Program-made: the position numbers and the translations under genes
The notes under the pieces: model-generated
Database searches by the model: none
What the model was told of the DNA's origin: nothing
The model's input: the letters and a program-made list of their open reading frames with translations, nothing else
NCBI GenBank assembly: GCA_002842195.1
Contig: PHCL01000083.1
Span: 1-6,400, forward strand
Direction: 5' to 3'
DNA from: Betaproteobacteria bacterium HGW-Betaproteobacteria-20
GTDB lineage: Bacteria > Pseudomonadota > Gammaproteobacteria > Burkholderiales > Methylophilaceae
DNA: 6,400 bases
Shown: positions 1 through 4,761 of the stretch, piece by piece
Layout of the letters: every line of letters starts with the position of its first letter
Numbering within the stretch: the first letter of the stretch is position 1

Positions 1-35
1 ACCGAATTAAGAGTGTTAAATAAAATGAAAATCTT

Positions 36-374
36 CTATTGTTTGATGCTTAGTTCATCGTGGATAGTATGAACGCCTTCGATGCTACGGACTAACTTTT
101 TCACATAATCAATCTGGTTCTGGTTTTCGACCACTCCGGTAAGACGGACGTCACCCTTCAGAGTTGCGACTGTAATATCAAAACCTTTGGTTTTTTCATC
201 AAGAAGCAGTGCAGTTTTAACCATTATTGTGACGTCACTATCTTTAATCTCAGCTCCCATTGTGCTGCCACTCTGTAGCGTGGCTGGTGTTTCTTGGGGT
301 TTATTGCATCCTGCTAGCATCGTTATGCTAAAAAACGCTGTACTCAAAATCAGTAATTTAGTGTGCATTTTCAT
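36..374 (-). CDS. BON-domain lipoprotein
   Basis: A 112-residue precursor with a lipoprotein signal peptide: basic Lys residues in the first six positions, a hydrophobic stretch at about 7-19, then a lipobox L20-A21-G22 before Cys23. Asn follows the Cys, not Asp, so by the enterobacterial +2 rule it would go to the outer membrane. Residues about 46-110 form one BON domain, with the usual pattern of a helix (DSDVTIMVKTALL), a strand, the turn 'LKGDVRLTGVV', a helix and a closing 'GVHTIHDELSI' strand. BON domains (as in OsmY and DolP) bind membranes or phospholipids and support envelope integrity; that role here is inferred from the family. Start chosen at 374 because AAGGAG (385-390) lies 10 nt upstream; the next ATG (368) would be 16 nt away. 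It is transcribed away from the CDF gene. The exact cellular role is unknown. Confidence 0.9.
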   Translation of the reverse strand: MKMHTKLLILSTAFFSITMLAGCNKPQETPATLQSGSTMGAEIKDSDVTIMVKTALLLDEKTKGFDITVATLKGDVRLTGVVENQNQIDYVKKLVRSIEGVHTIHDELSIKQ

Positions 375-399
375 TTGAAATTTACTCCTTGTAAAAAAT

Positions 400-413
400 C
401 ATCAATATTGATG
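400..413. repeat. Perfect 14-bp palindrome upstream of the BON gene
   Basis: CATCAATATTGATG reads the same on both strands and lies 26-39 nt upstream of the BON lipoprotein start, just before its ribosome binding site. It could be an operator or a short 5'-leader hairpin. The ATTGAT half-site recurs twice at 465-481, which favours a protein-binding site. The binding protein is unknown. Confidence 0.5.
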
Positions 414-464
414 GTTCAATCATTATTACCGGGAGAACTTAAGGTATTCTTAATTCGCTAAGTA

Positions 465-481
465 ACATTGATCACATTGAT
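465..481. repeat. Tandem direct repeat ACATTGAT in divergent promoter region
   Basis: ACATTGAT occurs at 465-472 and again at 474-481, a 9-bp period close to one helical turn. The core ATTGAT is also the half-site of the palindrome at 400-413. The repeats lie between the divergent BON and CDF genes, where a shared regulator could bind. They resemble FNR half-sites (TTGAT), but the second half has the wrong orientation for a canonical FNR box. Confidence 0.4.
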
Positions 482-557
482 TATTCATATTAAAAGTAAT
501 CGCTAAGCGAGATAAATAGAACGTATCTTGTAGACGGACGAGTGGACAAAATAACCG

Positions 558-563
558 TATAAT
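558..563 (+). promoter_or_regulatory. Candidate -10 box of the CDF gene
   Basis: A perfect TATAAT stands 29 nt upstream of the CDF start codon, which would give a leader of roughly 20-25 nt. No good -35 hexamer is seen at 16-18 bp spacing (the sequence there is ACGGAC-like), so an activator may be needed or the match may be chance. The short leader shows no clear Shine-Dalgarno sequence. Confidence 0.4.
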
Positions 564-592
564 CTGATAAATTTAGCCTACAAACAGATACT

Positions 593-1771
593 ATGAGCAA
601 CCCAGCCCCAACTGATATTTCCTATGACGATCCCCAGCGTCACGCTATAGCCAACCGCTGTACCTGGGTGAGTGTAGTGGTCAATACGTTATTAACTTTA
701 TTGCAAATCGCAACAGGTTTCTTTGCTCACTCTCAGAGTTTAATTGCGGATGGTATGCACACGCTGTCTGATCTCATTTGTGATTTTTTAGTACTGGTAG
801 CGAGTCATCATAGTAAAGACCCTGCCGACGAAGGTCACCCCTATGGCCATGGCCGAATAGAAACAGCTGCTTCATTTGTACTAGGCGCAATTCTTGTGGC
901 GACAGGAGGTGCCATTATGGTGGCCGCTGCAATAAAGTTGCAAAATATTGAAAATCTACCACCAGTTGCGCCATTGGCTTTATGGGTGGCAATCATTGCA
1001 CTCATCGTCAAGGAAGGATTATTCCGCTACATGCTGCATGTAGGCGAGCGGTTACGTTCACCCATGCTTATTGCCAATGCTTGGCATGCACGTTCGGATG
1101 CAGCATCTTCGCTGGTGGTGACGTTAGGTATTGGCGGCAACCTGTTGGGGTTCATTTATGCCGACTCAGTAGCTGCAATCTTGGTTGGTTTCATGATTGT
1201 GCGTATGGGCATTGTGTTTGCCTGGGAAGCTTTTCAGGAGCTGATTGATGCAGGACTGTCAGTCGAGGAAGTGGATAGTATCCGTCAAACTCTAATTGAC
1301 ACATCAGGAGTAGAAAGTCTGCATGAACTTCGCACCCGTCGTATGGCACACCGCGCACTGGTGGATGCACATATTCTGGTTAATCCTCGTATTAGCGTTT
1401 CTGAAGGACACAGTATTGCAGAACGCGTACGTGGACGAATACTGAAAAGCCATCCAGCGGTGTCTGATGTGTTAGTGCACGTCGACCCTGAAGATGATAT
1501 TGATCATGATAGTAATGCACAGCGGATGCCAGCGCGAGAAAGTTTATTGATTCATCTAGCGCCCCTGCTCAATGGCTTGCCAGAGCCGCAGCGGGTAGTA
1601 TTTCATTACATTGCTGGCAAAGTCGAGGCTGAAGTTTATTTGCCGCATAATTTTTTTGAGCACGGAACTGCTTTAGTTCAGGCCGAAGAAACGGTAGCTG
1701 GACGCCTAGCTGATAATCCGTACTTTAGCTCGGTGTCGCTTAACTGCTTGGTGATACCCAAGCAGCTGTAA
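593..1771 (+). CDS. Cation diffusion facilitator (CDF) family metal transporter
   Basis: A 392-residue inner-membrane transporter of the CDF family, which exports divalent metals (Zn, Fe, Cd, Co, Mn) in exchange for protons. Six membrane segments can be drawn at about 24-45, 48-70, 92-113, 125-147, 166-184 and 187-210. The transport-site signatures are HxxxD in TM2 (H56, D60, in 'ADGMHTLSD') and HxxxD in TM5 (H165, D169, in 'WHARSD'). The cytoplasmic loop 'HPYGHGRIE' (82-90) is typical. The cytoplasmic ferredoxin-like dimerisation domain covers about 213-298. A further ~90 residues (about 303-392) make it longer than FieF-type CDFs (about 300 residues) and may be a second, degenerate copy of that domain. 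The metal cannot be assigned from sequence. The ATG at 593 has no clear Shine-Dalgarno but is the only Met before TM2. It is monocistronic and divergent from the BON gene. Confidence 0.93.
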   Translation: MSNPAPTDISYDDPQRHAIANRCTWVSVVVNTLLTLLQIATGFFAHSQSLIADGMHTLSDLICDFLVLVASHHSKDPADEGHPYGHGRIETAASFVLGAILVATGGAIMVAAAIKLQNIENLPPVAPLALWVAIIALIVKEGLFRYMLHVGERLRSPMLIANAWHARSDAASSLVVTLGIGGNLLGFIYADSVAAILVGFMIVRMGIVFAWEAFQELIDAGLSVEEVDSIRQTLIDTSGVESLHELRTRRMAHRALVDAHILVNPRISVSEGHSIAERVRGRILKSHPAVSDVLVHVDPEDDIDHDSNAQRMPARESLLIHLAPLLNGLPEPQRVVFHYIAGKVEAEVYLPHNFFEHGTALVQAEETVAGRLADNPYFSSVSLNCLVIPKQL

Positions 1772-1871
1772 CAAAGTAATGCTAGACCAATTTCTGAGAT
1801 AAATGCACACTCGCGGCTATAAGCTGCTATTCAAAAACTACCTCCCTTACGGGTCGATTAAAACCTTAATA

Positions 1872-1886
1872 ATTCAGTCACTGAAT
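1872..1886. repeat. Palindrome upstream of the diguanylate cyclase
   Basis: ATTCAGT-C-ACTGAAT is a perfect inverted repeat with 7-bp arms and a single central base. The arms are too close for a hairpin loop, so a DNA-binding dimer site is more likely than a terminator. It lies about 125 nt before the likely ATG of the cyclase. A weaker palindrome, CTCGTAGCCTATGAG (1922-1936), lies between it and the gene. No regulator can be named. Confidence 0.4.
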
Positions 1887-1945
1887 GTCGATTGCTGTTT
1901 ATGCGTAAATATGTGAAGATACTCGTAGCCTATGAGGTGCTGGAA

Positions 1946-1977
1946 TTGCAACTCATACTGATAACGAAAAATATAAG
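1946..1977 (+). promoter_or_regulatory. Weak candidate promoter for the diguanylate cyclase
   Basis: TTGCAA (1946-1951) and TATAAG (1972-1977) resemble -35 and -10 boxes, but the 20-bp spacer is longer than ideal. If real, transcription would begin near 1984. That excludes the TTG at 1981 as start codon and supports the ATG at 2011. Low confidence. Confidence 0.25.
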
Positions 1978-2010
1978 CGGTTGATTTTGAATAAATGCAA
2001 CTTACAAATT

Positions 2011-2940
2011 ATGAGTCAGGATATAGACAGCACGGTTTATAAAACCCTGCTGGAATCGACTAAGGCCATTCCATGGAAATTAGACTGGGTAACCATGAAG
2101 TTTGCCTATATTGGTCCGCAGATCGAATCTCTGCTGGGCTGGCCTCAGGCAAGCTGGGAGACTTCTGAGGATTGGTCATCGCGGATGCATCAAGATGATA
2201 GAGCCTGGGTAATAGATTATTGCATTGGAAAATCATTAGCAGGAGAAGACCACGAGGCTGATTACCGAGCCATGAAAAAAGATGGTGGTTATGTATGGAT
2301 TCGCGATGTAGTGCATGTAGTACGCAATGAAGACGGCACTGCAAATTCATTAGTAGGTTTTATGTTTGATATCAGCGAGCGGAAAAAAACTGAAGAAAAG
2401 CTTTTGTGTCTGCAAAAAGAGTTGGAAGATTTTTCTTTTAAAGATGGTCTGACCGGCATTGCCAACCGGCGTATGTTCGACTCTGTCATGGAGTTGGAAT
2501 GGACCAATGCAAAGCGCAGCAAGCAACCGCTCTCATTAATTATGCTGGATATTGATTATTTTAAACAATATAACGATTTCTATGGGCATATTCAGGGCGA
2601 TGAATGTTTAAAGCGTGTAGGGCAAATCCTGCATGGCGTAGGCACCCGCGCGCGCGACTTTTTTGCCCGATTTGGAGGCGAAGAATTTGCACTGATACTT
2701 TCAGAAACAGATGAGCAATCTGCAAAAAAAGTGGCTGAGCGATGCCGTAATTTGCTTTTTAAAGCGCAAATTCCACACGAAAAATCCTTAGTGAGTCAGG
2801 TGCTAACCATTAGTCTTGGGGTAGGTACCATTATTCCTACCCATCAAGATGACCCGAGAAAGTTTATTGAAGAAGTTGATAAACGGTTATACCTGGCAAA
2901 GAAAAAAGGTCGAAACTGTACCGTTGAGGCCGATTTGTAG
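2011..2940 (+). CDS. PAS-GGDEF diguanylate cyclase
   Basis: A 309-residue soluble sensor enzyme that should make cyclic di-GMP from two GTP. A PAS domain of the PAS_3 type spans about 18-122 ('IGPQIESLLGW' near its start, 'YVWIRDVVHVV', then 'GFMFDISERKKTEEKL' leading into a signalling helix at about 121-142). The GGDEF domain covers about 143-307. It has the opening DGLTGIANRR (145-154), metal ligand D180 in 'LDIDYFKQYND', and the active-site motif GGEEF (222-226). An RxxD inhibitory site (R213, D216) sits exactly six residues before the motif, so the enzyme should be active and feedback-inhibited. No membrane segment is present, so the signal is cytoplasmic; the PAS ligand is unknown. The frame is open from a TTG at 1981 (319 residues), but the first ATG is at 2011. 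Neither has a clear Shine-Dalgarno; the ATG is preferred. No EAL domain is present. Confidence 0.93.
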   Translation: MSQDIDSTVYKTLLESTKAIPWKLDWVTMKFAYIGPQIESLLGWPQASWETSEDWSSRMHQDDRAWVIDYCIGKSLAGEDHEADYRAMKKDGGYVWIRDVVHVVRNEDGTANSLVGFMFDISERKKTEEKLLCLQKELEDFSFKDGLTGIANRRMFDSVMELEWTNAKRSKQPLSLIMLDIDYFKQYNDFYGHIQGDECLKRVGQILHGVGTRARDFFARFGGEEFALILSETDEQSAKKVAERCRNLLFKAQIPHEKSLVSQVLTISLGVGTIIPTHQDDPRKFIEEVDKRLYLAKKKGRNCTVEADL

Positions 2941-2943
2941 GCA

Positions 2944-3038
2944 GTGTGAGTTGAATTTAGTCAGGCAGGATGTGTGGAAGCAGACCGCCATTTATTTTGG
3001 TCACAGTGTTGGCAGTAGCCAGACTGCTCAACTCACAC
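2944..3038. repeat. 11-bp inverted repeat enclosing a folded 73-nt segment
   Basis: GTGTGAGTTGA (2944-2954) and TCAACTCACAC (3028-3038) are perfect reverse complements, beginning three bases after the cyclase stop codon. Two smaller stems can form inside: GACC 2983-2986 with GGTC 2999-3002, and GCAGT 3012-3016 with ACTGC 3023-3027. The whole could fold as a branched RNA in the cyclase 3' region, or be a small inverted-repeat element. No T-tract follows and no target-site duplication is seen at the edges. Confidence 0.5.
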
Positions 3039-3083
3039 GGTATCAAGCAGCATCAGGCGATTGTGATACTAAGGGTATGAGCG

Positions 3084-3113
3084 CAATTTTTAAGTTGTAT
3101 TTATCAAAAATTG
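3084..3113. repeat. AT-rich inverted repeat
   Basis: CAATTTTT (3084-3091) pairs perfectly with AAAAATTG (3106-3113) across 14 nt. The stem is AT-rich and weak and no clear function is visible. It is one of several inverted repeats between the cyclase and the next minus-strand gene. Confidence 0.3.
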
Positions 3114-3197
3114 GGTGTATAAATTAAGCGTAGATTCAGCGCACGGGTTTGAGAAAGTTAATCTTTAATGGAGATGCTTATCGACACTTCAGTGATT

Positions 3198-3203
3198 TAT
3201 AAT
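3198..3203 (+). promoter_or_regulatory. Candidate -10 box in the cyclase downstream region
   Basis: A perfect TATAAT followed within about 20-60 nt by three hairpins, the last with terminator character. No strong -35 hexamer is seen at normal spacing (TGCTTA at 3175-3180 is poor). It could start a short non-coding transcript. Confidence 0.35.
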
Positions 3204-3208
3204 CCGTA

Positions 3209-3296
3209 AGTATTACCTGAGCCAGTTTGATTGCTGGTATATTCGGCACCCCATAAGCCGATACATAACGCCGCGTATATGCGGCGTTATTATTTC
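3209..3296 (+). ncRNA. Possible small RNA with three hairpins
   Basis: Downstream of the TATAAT at 3198 come three consecutive stems: CCAG/CTGG (3222-3225 with 3234-3237), TCGGC/GCCGA (3243-3247 with 3257-3261) and a 10-bp GC-rich stem (3265-3274 with 3281-3290) followed by a T-rich stretch. No reading frame of note occupies this stretch. The arrangement of promoter-like box, hairpins and terminator is that of a bacterial small RNA of about 85-90 nt. It matches no RNA family I recognise. The first two stems are short and could be chance. Confidence 0.3.
3265..3296 (+). terminator. Likely intrinsic terminator after the cyclase region
   Basis: ATAACGCCGC (3265-3274) and GCGGCGTTAT (3281-3290) form a perfect 10-bp GC-rich stem with a 6-nt loop, followed on the plus strand by TATTTCCC. 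The T-tract is short and interrupted, so efficiency may be modest. It is the first good stop signal after the cyclase and could end that transcript or the putative small RNA. Confidence 0.6.
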
Positions 3297-3327
3297 CCGA
3301 TACTATCCAATATATTTAACTGATACG

Positions 3328-3416
3328 CATGAATCAGCACTTGCTTCATGGGCGGTGCCCTGTGAGCCGCTCTGGTGGCGTCTCGCAGGGCAGTGATTTC
3401 TGCCCGTGTATTTTTT
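3328..3416 (+). ncRNA. Possible structured RNA with mutually exclusive hairpins
   Basis: Several helices can be drawn here. CATGAA pairs with TTCATG (3328-3333, 3345-3350), and GGGC with GCCC (3350-3353, 3357-3360). A strong 10-bp stem joins 3357-3366 to 3382-3391 with an inner CGC/GCG, and a terminator stem covers 3384-3408. The second, third and fourth share bases, so they cannot all form together, as in attenuators and riboswitches. No plus-strand gene follows within 1.1 kb, so a stand-alone RNA or the 3' end of a longer transcript is more likely than a gene-controlling leader. No family is recognised. Confidence 0.35.
3384..3416 (+). terminator. Strong intrinsic terminator, plus strand
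   Basis: GGGCAG (3388-3393) pairs with CTGCCC (3400-3405) over the loop TGATTT. The stem can be extended by CGC (3384-3386) to GTG (3406-3408) with one bulged A. TATTTTTT (3409-3416) follows at once. The minus strand has no T-tract after the same stem, so the signal is directional. It shows that something is transcribed rightward here, although no protein gene ends nearby other than the cyclase about 450 nt upstream. Confidence 0.7.
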
Positions 3417-3448
3417 AGTTAAAAGTTGAATGTAATTTTTTATAAGAA

Positions 3449-3631
3449 TTATGGAATGCCGATCACTTTCATATACTCTTCAAGTGTGATGGCAAGATTT
3501 TCCAGTGAGGCTTTTATATCATCAAACTGGACATCAGCATCAACATGCTGTTTTTCCAGCAATGATTTGTGTTCTTCAATCGCCTTAATATGCTCTTTAA
3601 ACTTAGTGTGTCGCGGATCGTTGTTGGACAT
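3449..3631 (-). CDS. Small helical hypothetical protein
   Basis: A 60-residue charged protein with no signal peptide or membrane segment. Nearly all of it should be alpha-helical: residues about 8-29 are rich in Lys, Glu and His, and about 33-55 show a heptad-like spacing of Ile, Leu and Val, so a two-helix hairpin or coiled coil is plausible. GGAGAA (3639-3644) lies 7 nt before the ATG, a good ribosome binding site, which supports it as a real gene over the overlapping frame at 3514-3699. It starts 90 nt after the stop of the DUF1993 gene on the same strand, so co-transcription is possible but not certain. I do not recognise the family and assign no function. Confidence 0.7.
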   Translation of the reverse strand: MSNNDPRHTKFKEHIKAIEEHKSLLEKQHVDADVQFDDIKASLENLAITLEEYMKVIGIP

Positions 3632-3721
3632 GATTTACTTCTCCAAAAAATAATTAACTCTCTAGCATAGCATGCAATAAATATAAGGTATTTTGCCATG
3701 CCGCTTAATCTCTAGGTATAT

Positions 3722-4228
3722 TTAATCTCTGGGCCCCAGAAAATCCGGCTTGCCTAATTCCACGCCGTTATGACGCAGAATGTTGTAAGCGGTGGTCACG
3801 TGAAAATACACGTTTGGATTTACCCAGGTTAGCAGATAAGTTTGTCCGGTAAATTTCAGCTCTATGTTGCGCACGCCGATGGTGATGTCGCGGGTTTCAC
3901 TGCCCTCCATTTGTGCGGGTTTCACGCTATCTATAAACGCGATGGTTTTGGTGATACGCGCTTGCAACTCGGCAAATGTTGTTTCAATATCTTCATATTT
4001 TGGAATCTCTAATCCGGCTAGCCGCGCTGCGCCGCCTTTGCTCATGTCTGTGGCAATTTGCACTTGGCGCAACAGCGGATACATATCGGGGAAAAGACGC
4101 GCATGCAGTAATACGCTGTGTTCTACTTTTTTTGCATCGGCATATTCCTCACCTTTTTTGAGTATGTGCGACAGGCTGGTTAAGGCACGCTTGAGCGGTG
4201 GAATGGTGGCATCGTACATGGTTAGCAT
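3722..4228 (-). CDS. DUF1993 family protein
   Basis: A 168-residue cytoplasmic protein that matches the DUF1993 family along its length. Landmarks are the N-terminal 'MYDATIPPLKRAL' (4-16), the conserved block 'LLHARLFPDMYPLLRQVQIA' (40-59), 'GGAARLAGLEIPKYED' (65-80), 'ETTFAELQARITKTIAFI' (82-99) and the C-terminal 'YFHVTTAYNILRHNGVELGK' (141-160) followed by DFLG. Length is normal for the family, which is thought to adopt a DinB-like four-helix bundle. His42, His143 and His153 could bind metal, but this is inference. The biochemical function is unknown. AGGA (4236-4239) lies 7 nt upstream of the chosen ATG; a second in-frame ATG three codons on is a less well spaced alternative. A possible -10 box (TATACT on the minus strand, 4274-4279) lies about 46 nt upstream. 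Confidence 0.92.
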   Translation of the reverse strand: MLTMYDATIPPLKRALTSLSHILKKGEEYADAKKVEHSVLLHARLFPDMYPLLRQVQIATDMSKGGAARLAGLEIPKYEDIETTFAELQARITKTIAFIDSVKPAQMEGSETRDITIGVRNIELKFTGQTYLLTWVNPNVYFHVTTAYNILRHNGVELGKPDFLGPRD

Positions 4229-4392
4229 GGCGTAATCCTAAAAAATAAATGGGTTTAATGACGCGTAATAATCAGTATAAGCCTATTTTACGATAAGTGC
4301 TTCATCCTCAATATTGCAGAACTATCACGGTAAATGTGACTCAACCAAGTAATAGTTCACAGGACTGGAATTTTGCAAAATAACCATAAACT

Positions 4393-4406
4393 TTGATATA
4401 AATCAA
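4393..4406 (+). promoter_or_regulatory. FNR/ANR (Crp-Fnr family) binding site
   Basis: TTGAT-ATAA-ATCAA is a perfect match to the FNR consensus TTGAT-N4-ATCAA. FNR is an oxygen-sensing iron-sulfur activator; ANR and some DNR-type proteins read the same site. The centre (4399.5) lies about 42 bp before the transcription start expected from the -10 box TATGAT at 4430-4435, which is class II activation geometry. The downstream gene is the 31-residue membrane protein. The site is about 170 bp from the DUF1993 start and badly placed to activate that gene. Confidence 0.75.
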
Positions 4407-4429
4407 GGTGCTAAGTTAAAGCAAGATAA

Positions 4430-4435
4430 TATGAT
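4430..4435 (+). promoter_or_regulatory. -10 box of FNR-dependent promoter
   Basis: TATGAT matches TATAAT at five of six positions and predicts a start near 4442. An overlapping alternative is GATAAT at 4425-4430, which would place the FNR site a few bases nearer. No -35 hexamer is needed where FNR overlaps that position. The TATAAT at 4512-4517 is too close to the ribosome binding site at 4521 to be this gene's promoter. Confidence 0.5.
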
Positions 4436-4531
4436 ACGACTTTATACGCGTTAATGATGGGTCGAACAGTAAGTTTGAATATTGGCTGGCTCGAGTGATT
4501 TCAGTGTTATTTATAATCATAGGAGAACCTT

Positions 4532-4627
4532 ATGTTTTTTCTAGGGTGGCAGGGAATTTATACGTTCGTAGGTTTGGTTGTTGTTATTGTTCTGGTCTTG
4601 GTGGCGTTTGCCAAGATAACTAAATAG
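4532..4627 (+). CDS. 31-residue single-pass membrane protein
   Basis: A short open frame with a strong ribosome binding site, AGGAG (4521-4525), 6 nt before ATG. The product starts MFFLGWQGIY, has one hydrophobic helix at about 11-26 made almost only of Val, Leu, Ile, Gly and Ala, and ends in a basic tail (AKITK). This is the plan of bacterial small inner-membrane proteins that attach to larger complexes, such as oxidase subunits or transporters. It lies alone downstream of a perfect FNR box, so it is probably made when oxygen is low. It does not resemble CydX, CcoQ or KdpF as I remember them, and I cannot name a family or partner. The good ribosome binding site, TM pattern and promoter together argue that it is translated. 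Confidence 0.65.
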   Translation: MFFLGWQGIYTFVGLVVVIVLVLVAFAKITK

Positions 4628-4701
4628 TGCGCGCTTGCGGTTTGTCGGTAGTTTTGCATTTAACCGAGCTAGGCGACATGATTTTAGTTTCCTGAAAATA
4701 A

Positions 4702-4731
4702 TTTACCTATATTTACGCATCAGCCTATGAT
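4702..4731 (+). promoter_or_regulatory. Candidate promoter of the basic small protein
   Basis: TTTACC (4702-4707, four of six matches to TTGACA) and TATGAT (4726-4731) are 18 bp apart. This would start transcription about 20-25 nt before the small basic protein's start codon. A plausible but unproven sigma-70 promoter. Confidence 0.35.
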
Positions 4732-4749
4732 GAAGCCATATTAAATGAC

Positions 4750-4754
4750 AGGAG
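4750..4754 (+). promoter_or_regulatory. Ribosome binding site deciding between two ATGs
   Basis: AGGAG lies 4 nt before the ATG at 4759 and 7 nt before the adjacent ATG at 4762. The second spacing is closer to the optimum, and the product then begins MAKGQ, as in related small proteins. Confidence 0.6.
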
Positions 4755-4761
4755 AAATATG

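Larger units (their letters stand above)
4229..4531. other. Divergent regulatory spacer
   Basis: About 300 nt between the DUF1993 gene (-) and the 31-residue membrane protein gene (+). It holds a possible DUF1993 promoter near 4274, a distant inverted pair TGTGA (4335-4339) and TCACA (4357-4361) whose 17-nt spacing is wrong for a CRP site, the FNR box at 4393-4406 with its -10 at 4430-4435, and the ribosome binding site at 4521-4525. No further gene is seen. Confidence 0.6.

Noticed and set aside
467..481. FNR box in the BON-CDF spacer (TTGAT-CACA-TTGAT)
   Set aside because: The second half-site is a direct repeat, not the inverted ATCAA that an FNR dimer needs.
2944..3038. Integron attC site
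   Set aside because: The arm ends are in the wrong orientation for the RYYYAAC / GTTRRRY core sites, and no integrase or cassette gene is nearby.
2849..3127. Plus-strand frame of 92 codons overlapping the cyclase 3' end
   Set aside because: Its first third is an out-of-frame reading of the GGDEF domain, and the rest shows no recognisable domain or ribosome binding site.
3168..3209. A 13-codon frame reading MEMLIDTSVIYNP, like the start of a PIN-domain (VapC) toxin
   Set aside because: It stops after 13 codons, no continuation of a PIN domain is seen in any frame downstream, and the ribosome binding site is poor. Most likely chance similarity.
3301..3351. Minus-strand 19-codon frame (MKQVLIHAYQLNILDSIGK) just left of the competing hairpins
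   Set aside because: No Shine-Dalgarno before the ATG, no homology I recognise, and the frame is short enough to arise by chance.
3198..3416. 6S RNA (SsrS)
   Set aside because: Length and a fragment resembling CCTGAGCC prompted the idea, but the 5' and 3' ends do not pair into the closing stem and no central bubble is seen.
3514..3699. Minus-strand 61-codon frame overlapping the 60-residue protein
   Set aside because: It overlaps the better-supported gene in another frame, and its start lacks the well-placed GGAGAA site.
3864..4235. Plus-strand frame antisense to DUF1993
   Set aside because: DUF1993 is matched along its full length on the minus strand; this is a shadow frame.
4335..4361. 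CRP site from TGTGA and TCACA
   Set aside because: The half-sites are 17 nt apart, whereas CRP needs 6.
4512..4517. TATAAT as promoter of the 31-residue protein
   Set aside because: Transcription would start inside or after the ribosome binding site at 4521-4525.
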